Below, piece by piece: positions 5,103-9,016 of a stretch of DNA of 9,016 bases; positions within the stretch are counted from its first letter, which is position 1; each line of letters begins with the position of its first letter. The stretch covers positions 8,817 to 17,832 of the forward strand of contig PMHU01000114.1 in assembly GCA_003156795.1 (NCBI GenBank), given 5' to 3'. The position numbers and the translations under genes were made by a program. Under the pieces are notes generated by a model, which worked only from the letters and a program-made list of their open reading frames with translations, did not search any database and had not been told where the DNA came from. Source of the DNA: Acidimicrobiaceae bacterium. GTDB taxonomy: Bacteria; Actinomycetota; Acidimicrobiia; Acidimicrobiales; Palsa-688.

Positions 5103-6299
5103 TTGAAGACCGTGAGCGTGGTCGGCTCAACAGGTTCGATCGGGACCCAGACGATCGACGTCATCAATTCCGATCCGGCGTCGTTTCATGTCGTTGCCAT
5201 CGGGGCGGCCACGTCCGTGGACCTATTGGCTGCTCAAGCACTCGAGTTGCGGCCCGATCGGGTGGCTCTCGCCGATCCCCGGAGGGCAACCGAACTCGAG
5301 GAACGCCTACCGGCAGGAACAGAGCTCCTGGTCGGGCCCGAAGCTCTGGCTGAGATCGCCAAGTCGGCTGACGTGGTCGTCAACGGCGTCGTCGGCTTCG
5401 CCGGTCTCCCCGTCACCCTGGCCGCGCTGCTCGCCGGACGGCGCCTGGCTCTTGCCAACAAGGAGTCTCTGATCGCGGGCGGGCCGGTCGTGCAGGTAGC
5501 GCGAGCCACCGCCGGAGCAGAGATCGTCCCAGTGGACTCGGAGCACTGCGCCATCCACCAGTGCTTGAGGGCGCTCCTCGGGGAAAAGGACATGGCCCGC
5601 ATGCCCCACCCCCCGTCGATGCCGCTCCGACGCATCGTGCTGACCGCCAGTGGTGGGCCCTTCCGTGGCCGCAGTCAACGCTCGCTGGCGGAAGTCACAG
5701 TGCAGGACGCCTTGGCCCACCCCACCTGGACCATGGGTCCCAAAATAACGATCGACTCGTCCACGCTCATGAACAAGGGCCTCGAAGTGATAGAGGCCCA
5801 CGAACTCTTCGGCATCGGATATGACTCCATAGAAGTCGTGGTCCACCCGCAGTCGATCGTTCACTCGATGATCGAAACAACCGACGGGGCCACCCTCGCC
5901 CAGCTCTCCCTGCCCGACATGCGCCTCCCGATCGGTTACGCCCTGGCCTACCCCGATCGACTCCAGGTTGCTTTCGGCGCCATCGACTGGACGCAGCTAC
6001 CGCCGATCGAGTTCGAGCCGCCCGACCGGGCCACCTTTCCCTGCCTCGACCTCGCCTACCGGGCCGGACGGGAGGGCGGGGCCGCGCCGGCGTGGCTCAA
6101 CGGCGCCAACGAGGTGGCTGTCGCCGCCTTCCTCGACGGCCGCATCCGGTGGATAGATATACCCGCTGTCATAAGCGCGGCCCTCGACGAGTGCAGCGCC
6201 CCGGTCCCCAGTACCGTTGATGACGTGCTGGAATCCGATCGTGCAGGTAGGGAGTTTGCTCGCGTGGCCGTAGACAGGCTGGCTCGCGCCTCCCTGTGA
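5103..6299 (+). CDS. dxr: 1-deoxy-D-xylulose 5-phosphate reductoisomerase
   Basis: Cytosolic NADPH-dependent enzyme converting DXP to 2-C-methyl-D-erythritol 4-phosphate, the first committed MEP-pathway step and the fosmidomycin target. At 398 residues it equals the E. coli length. Seen motifs are the Rossmann loop GSTGSIGTQT (8-17), NGVVGFAGL (94-102), LANKESLIAGG (117-127), the metal ligands in VDSEH (D145, E147), SGGPFRGR (183-190), HPTWTMGPKITIDSSTLMNK (206-225) with E228 in GLEVIEAH as third ligand, HPQSIVHSM (248-256) and the C-terminal WLNGANEVAVAAFL. TTG 5103 is chosen because TAG at 5094-5096 closes the frame. It gives the family-typical MKTVSVVGSTGSIG; GTG 5112 or 5118 would start within three to six residues of the Rossmann strand. 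AGGTAGG at 5091-5097 is the SD, 5 nt away. The stop overlaps rseP by 4 nt. The 81-bp leader is structured. Confidence 0.98.
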   Translation: MKTVSVVGSTGSIGTQTIDVINSDPASFHVVAIGAATSVDLLAAQALELRPDRVALADPRRATELEERLPAGTELLVGPEALAEIAKSADVVVNGVVGFAGLPVTLAALLAGRRLALANKESLIAGGPVVQVARATAGAEIVPVDSEHCAIHQCLRALLGEKDMARMPHPPSMPLRRIVLTASGGPFRGRSQRSLAEVTVQDALAHPTWTMGPKITIDSSTLMNKGLEVIEAHELFGIGYDSIEVVVHPQSIVHSMIETTDGATLAQLSLPDMRLPIGYALAYPDRLQVAFGAIDWTQLPPIEFEPPDRATFPCLDLAYRAGREGGAAPAWLNGANEVAVAAFLDGRIRWIDIPAVISAALDECSAPVPSTVDDVLESDRAGREFARVAVDRLARASL

Positions 6300-7672
6300 C
6301 CCAGCTCGACCCCTCCGGGGACCAAGAGACGGGCGAGCGTCCGTCTTGGCGCGAGACCCTGGAGGCCGACCCGCTGGGGCTGGCCTCCCATCGCCAATGG
6401 GATCAGCTCCCCCCTAAGCCCGGAGACCCCTCGCCCCGTGCGGACCTGTTGCGGTTGGCATTGGTCATCGTGGCGGTGATCGGATTCGGTTACGCGGCCG
6501 GATACGGAGAGACGATTCTCCTGGTGCTGGTCCTGGTGGGTTGCATCCTGGCCCACGAGTTCGGGCACTACCTCACGGCCAAAGCCGGTCGCGTCAAGGT
6601 CACTGAGTTCTTCTTCGGCTTCGGACCCCGCTTGTGGTCGATCAAACGGGGCGAGACCGAATATGGCGTGAAGGCTTTGCCGCTTGGCGGCTACTGCCGC
6701 ATCATCGGCATGAACAACTTGGAGGAAGTCGACCCAGCCGACGAGCCCCGTACTTACCGGCAGGCACCTCTGTGGCGCCGACTCTCGATCGACGTGGCCG
6801 GATCGGCGATGCACTTTCTCATCGCCCTGGTCGTGTTGTTCTCGATGTTTTTCTGGGTGGGGGACCAGGGGGAGTACCTAACAGTTCCGCCCTCGTCCTA
6901 CCCGATCGCGGAGATCAGCCGGCTCGCCACCGGTTCCAGCCCGGCCGAGCTGGCGGGATTCCAGCTCGGGGATCGAATCCTCTCGATTGATGGTCACCAC
7001 TTTGATTCGTGGGCGTCGGTGGTTACCTACATCCAGGCGCACGCCGGCAAGAGGCTCGACTTTGTCGTCGATCGGCGGGGCCGTGACGTTCAGCTGTACC
7101 CGGTTCCGGTGAAGGCCGACACCGTCAAGGTCGTCGGCAAGCAGAACATCCCATCAGGTTCGGTCGGCTTCATCGGTATCGGTCTCGGCCTACCTCCGGT
7201 GATCCACTCCGGATTAACGGCTTCGATCAGCGACGCCGGCGGGGCGTTCGTGCAGGCCACGGCCAGTACCTTCGACGCCCTTGGCCACCTCGTCAGCCTC
7301 AAAGGCGTCAGTTCGTACTTTCACATGCTCTCGAGCAAGAAGGTCGCCGACAACCCGAACAACAGCGTCCGCTTCGAGTCCCCAGTCGGAGTGGTCCGCA
7401 TACTCCACCAGGCCGGGCAGAGCGGCCTGCCCACCGTCCTGTGGCTGATAGCGCTGATCAACATCTTCATCGGCATCTTCAACCTTCTGCCGATATTCCC
7501 CCTCGACGGGGGGCGGGTGGTGGTCGCCCTCTACGAAGGGGTGCGCAGCTGGCGCCGTCCCTATAGAGCCGACATCGCCAAGCTGTTGCCGATCTTCTAC
7601 GTGGGACTGGCGATCATCCTGTTCATCGGGGTCAGCTCCTTGTTCCTCGATCTGCGCGATCTGATCGCCTGA
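6296..7672 (+). CDS. rseP: Site-2 intramembrane zinc metalloprotease (RseP/Rip1-like, M50B)
   Basis: Membrane protease of the M50 family that cleaves transmembrane anti-sigma factors or other substrates in regulated proteolysis; Rip1 is the mycobacterial relative. The 458-residue protein has a hydrophilic N-terminus (1-50), then membrane segments about 52-69 and 72-93, the second carrying the zinc motif HEFGH (87-91). The usual FGFGPRLWS and LPLGGYCRIIGM blocks follow (107-115, 128-139). A membrane segment lies at about 170-187, one PDZ domain at about 203-270 (SSPAELAGFQLGDRILSIDG), and the third zinc ligand motif NLLPIFPLDGG (396-406, D404) in a C-terminal membrane segment, then a last segment about 428-450. 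GTG 6296 overlaps the dxr stop as GTGA; no SD is visible, so translation is probably coupled to dxr. It is about 50 residues longer than Rip1 (about 404), mostly N-terminal. Substrate unknown. Confidence 0.94.
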   Translation: MTQLDPSGDQETGERPSWRETLEADPLGLASHRQWDQLPPKPGDPSPRADLLRLALVIVAVIGFGYAAGYGETILLVLVLVGCILAHEFGHYLTAKAGRVKVTEFFFGFGPRLWSIKRGETEYGVKALPLGGYCRIIGMNNLEEVDPADEPRTYRQAPLWRRLSIDVAGSAMHFLIALVVLFSMFFWVGDQGEYLTVPPSSYPIAEISRLATGSSPAELAGFQLGDRILSIDGHHFDSWASVVTYIQAHAGKRLDFVVDRRGRDVQLYPVPVKADTVKVVGKQNIPSGSVGFIGIGLGLPPVIHSGLTASISDAGGAFVQATASTFDALGHLVSLKGVSSYFHMLSSKKVADNPNNSVRFESPVGVVRILHQAGQSGLPTVLWLIALINIFIGIFNLLPIFPLDGGRVVVALYEGVRSWRRPYRADIAKLLPIFYVGLAIILFIGVSSLFLDLRDLIA

Positions 7673-7693
7673 TCACCGGTAGTCTCGAAGGCG

Positions 7694-8920
7694 ATGGCTG
7701 ACCAGCGGTTTCCTCGTCGCCAGACCCGCCAAGTCATGGTCGGTTCGGTTCCCGTCGGCGGCGGCGCCCCGGTGACGCTTCAGTCGATGACGATCACCAA
7801 GACGGCCGACGTCGAGGGGACGCTCGCTCAGATCTACGACCTCAAGGGCGCTGGTGCTGACATCGTTCGCTGCACATGCAACGAGCGCGAGGCGGCCGAA
7901 GGATTGGCACGCATCGTGCCGCGGAGCCCGGTGCCCATCGTGGCCGACGTCCACTTCCACGTGGAAATGGCCATGGCGGCGTTGGACGCCGGCGTCGATT
8001 GCTTGCGTCTCAACCCGGGGAACCTCCGAAAGCCCGAGGAGATCAAGCTGGTCGCCAGGGAATGCAAGGACCGTCACGTCCCCGTCCGCATCGGCGTCAA
8101 CGCCGGATCCCTCGACCCAAGGCTTTATGAGAAGTACGGGTCAGCGACCCCCGAAGCTCTGGTTGAGTCGGCTCAGATCGAGCTGGCGCTGTTCGCCGAG
8201 GAAGGCTTCGACGACGTGAAGATCTCGGTCAAGGCGTCCAACGTCCCACTGATGATCGAGGCCTATCGGCAGCTGTCGGAAGTGACGGACCATCCGTTGC
8301 ATTTGGGCGTCACCGAAGCAGGCCCGCCTCCAGCGGGGACGATCAAGGGGACCGCCGGTATCGCCACGCTCCTGTCCGAAGGCATCGGCGACACCATCCG
8401 ATACTCCCTCACGGCCGATCCGGTGGAGGAGGCGAAGGCGGGGCGAGTCCTGCTCGAAGCGCTGGGCTTGCGCGAGCGCACCAACGTCGACCTCATAGCT
8501 TGTCCCGCGTGCGGCCGAGCCGAGATCGATGTCTACAAGGTGGCCCAGGAAGCCCAAGCGGCGCTCGAAGGCAAACAGATCCCTCTGCAGGTCGCGGTCA
8601 TGGGCTGCGTGGTCAACGGCCCCGGGGAAGCTCGGTCGGCTGACATCGGGATCGCCGCCGGCCGCCGCCGCGGCCACCTCTTCATCCGGGGACAGATCGT
8701 CCGGGTCGTGCCCGAGGACGAAATGGTGTCGGCGCTGGTGGAAGAAGCCGAGAAGCTCGTCAAGGAGGGAGTGGAGGCCCGCCTGGCAGCAGCGGACTCT
8801 TCCGCGGCCGGCGAGGCCGAGGCAGACCGCTTGGCGCTGCTCGACGCCAGAGGCGCCGATGTCAACCACAGCGAAGAGCGGGTCGAGCTCATCGACCGCC
8901 GCCTCCGCAGCCAGAAGTAG
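7694..8920 (+). CDS. ispG: 4-hydroxy-3-methylbut-2-enyl diphosphate synthase (GcpE)
   Basis: Cytosolic [4Fe-4S] enzyme that reductively opens MEcPP to HMBPP, the penultimate MEP-pathway step. The TIM-barrel part shows RRQTRQVMVGSVPVGGGAPV (8-27), QSMTITKT (30-37), VADVHFH (83-89), CLRLNPGNLRKPEEIK (103-118) and RIGVNAGSLD (132-141). The reductase-like part has cluster ligands C270 and C273 (ACPACGR), C305 (MGCVVNGPGEA) and E312, the same numbers I recall for E. coli IspG. At 408 residues it is longer than E. coli (about 372); the excess is an Ala/Glu-rich, then charged, C-terminal tail from about residue 362. ATG 7694 follows the rseP stop by 21 bp with GAAGG (7687-7691) only 2 nt away, a tight SD. 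The next Met (M15) would remove conserved residues. Co-location with dxr is typical of Actinomycetota. Confidence 0.97.
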   Translation: MADQRFPRRQTRQVMVGSVPVGGGAPVTLQSMTITKTADVEGTLAQIYDLKGAGADIVRCTCNEREAAEGLARIVPRSPVPIVADVHFHVEMAMAALDAGVDCLRLNPGNLRKPEEIKLVARECKDRHVPVRIGVNAGSLDPRLYEKYGSATPEALVESAQIELALFAEEGFDDVKISVKASNVPLMIEAYRQLSEVTDHPLHLGVTEAGPPPAGTIKGTAGIATLLSEGIGDTIRYSLTADPVEEAKAGRVLLEALGLRERTNVDLIACPACGRAEIDVYKVAQEAQAALEGKQIPLQVAVMGCVVNGPGEARSADIGIAAGRRRGHLFIRGQIVRVVPEDEMVSALVEEAEKLVKEGVEARLAAADSSAAGEAEADRLALLDARGADVNHSEERVELIDRRLRSQK

Positions 8921-8960
8921 CCCACCCGGGCTGTCTCGCGGTCAGCGCGTCGATCGGTCT

Positions 8961-9015
8961 GGCACCGGCGAGACGCTGGTCCGCTGTCGAACGGACGCAG
9001 CCCCTCGCTGGTGCC
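8961..9015 (+). terminator. long hairpin after ispG, possible terminator or structured RNA
   Basis: GGCACCGGCGAG 8961-8972 pairs with CTCGCTGGTGCC 9004-9015 (11 Watson-Crick pairs and one G-T). Inside, GCTG 8975-8978 pairs with CAGC 8998-9001 and GTCCG 8979-8983 with CGGAC 8992-8996, closed by an 8-nt loop. A 2x2 internal loop and one bulged G separate the blocks. It begins 40 nt after the ispG stop. The window ends one base after the stem, so a T-tract cannot be checked. An end-of-operon terminator is the simplest reading; part of a leader RNA for the next gene is equally open. The rest of 8921-9016 shows no gene I can support. Confidence 0.45.
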
Positions 9016-9016
9016 G

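Noticed and set aside
8921..9016. T-box leader or other known riboswitch after ispG
   Set aside because: Only 96 bp are visible and none of the conserved T-box elements can be identified; only the hairpin itself is supported.
1..9016. A new defence, mobile or biosynthetic system
   Set aside because: All eight large genes are confidently assigned conserved housekeeping families in a known order. No transposase, integrase, CRISPR repeats, tRNA-linked site or compositional break is seen.

Overview
The window is a compact, high-GC (roughly mid-60s %), entirely plus-strand run of housekeeping genes in the order rpsB (5' end cut off by the window) - tsf - pyrH - frr - cdsA - dxr - rseP/rip1-like - ispG. 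This order, the GTG and TTG starts, and the high-GC codon use point to Actinomycetota. The long acidic tails on S2 and IspG and the very long hydrophilic N-terminus on CdsA suggest a deep lineage such as Acidimicrobiia. That class-level placement is inference, not shown by the sequence.

Layout. 1-1752 encodes the translation pair S2 and EF-Ts. A 150-bp gap without a T-tract terminator follows; it holds two GC-rich hairpins and a candidate promoter placed so that pyrH would be leaderless. 1903-3200 encodes UMP kinase and ribosome recycling factor, joined by a one-base TAATG overlap. A 135-bp gap (3201-3335) then holds two back-to-back hairpins and a 28-codon ORF behind the strongest Shine-Dalgarno (SD) sequence in the window; this ORF runs 17 nt into cdsA. 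3336-5021 encodes CDP-diglyceride synthase with a ~298-residue cytoplasmic-type extension. The 81-bp gap 5022-5102 carries a long inverted repeat with a third half-site and a 14-codon ORF that ends at the dxr ribosome-binding site. 5103-7672 encodes DXP reductoisomerase (TTG start) and a site-2 protease, overlapping at GTGA. After 21 bp comes ispG (7694-8920). The last 96 bp contain a long, nearly perfect hairpin at the window edge.

How the genes relate. rpsB, tsf and frr serve translation, pyrH makes UDP for nucleotides, cdsA makes CDP-diacylglycerol for phospholipids, dxr and ispG are the second and the penultimate steps of the MEP isoprenoid pathway, and rseP is the intramembrane protease commonly lodged between them.

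I see no mobile element, CRISPR array, tRNA, rRNA or new multigene system. The parts worth a second look are the two structured gaps on either side of cdsA, the CdsA N-terminal extension, the probable leaderless pyrH start and the hairpin at the right edge.
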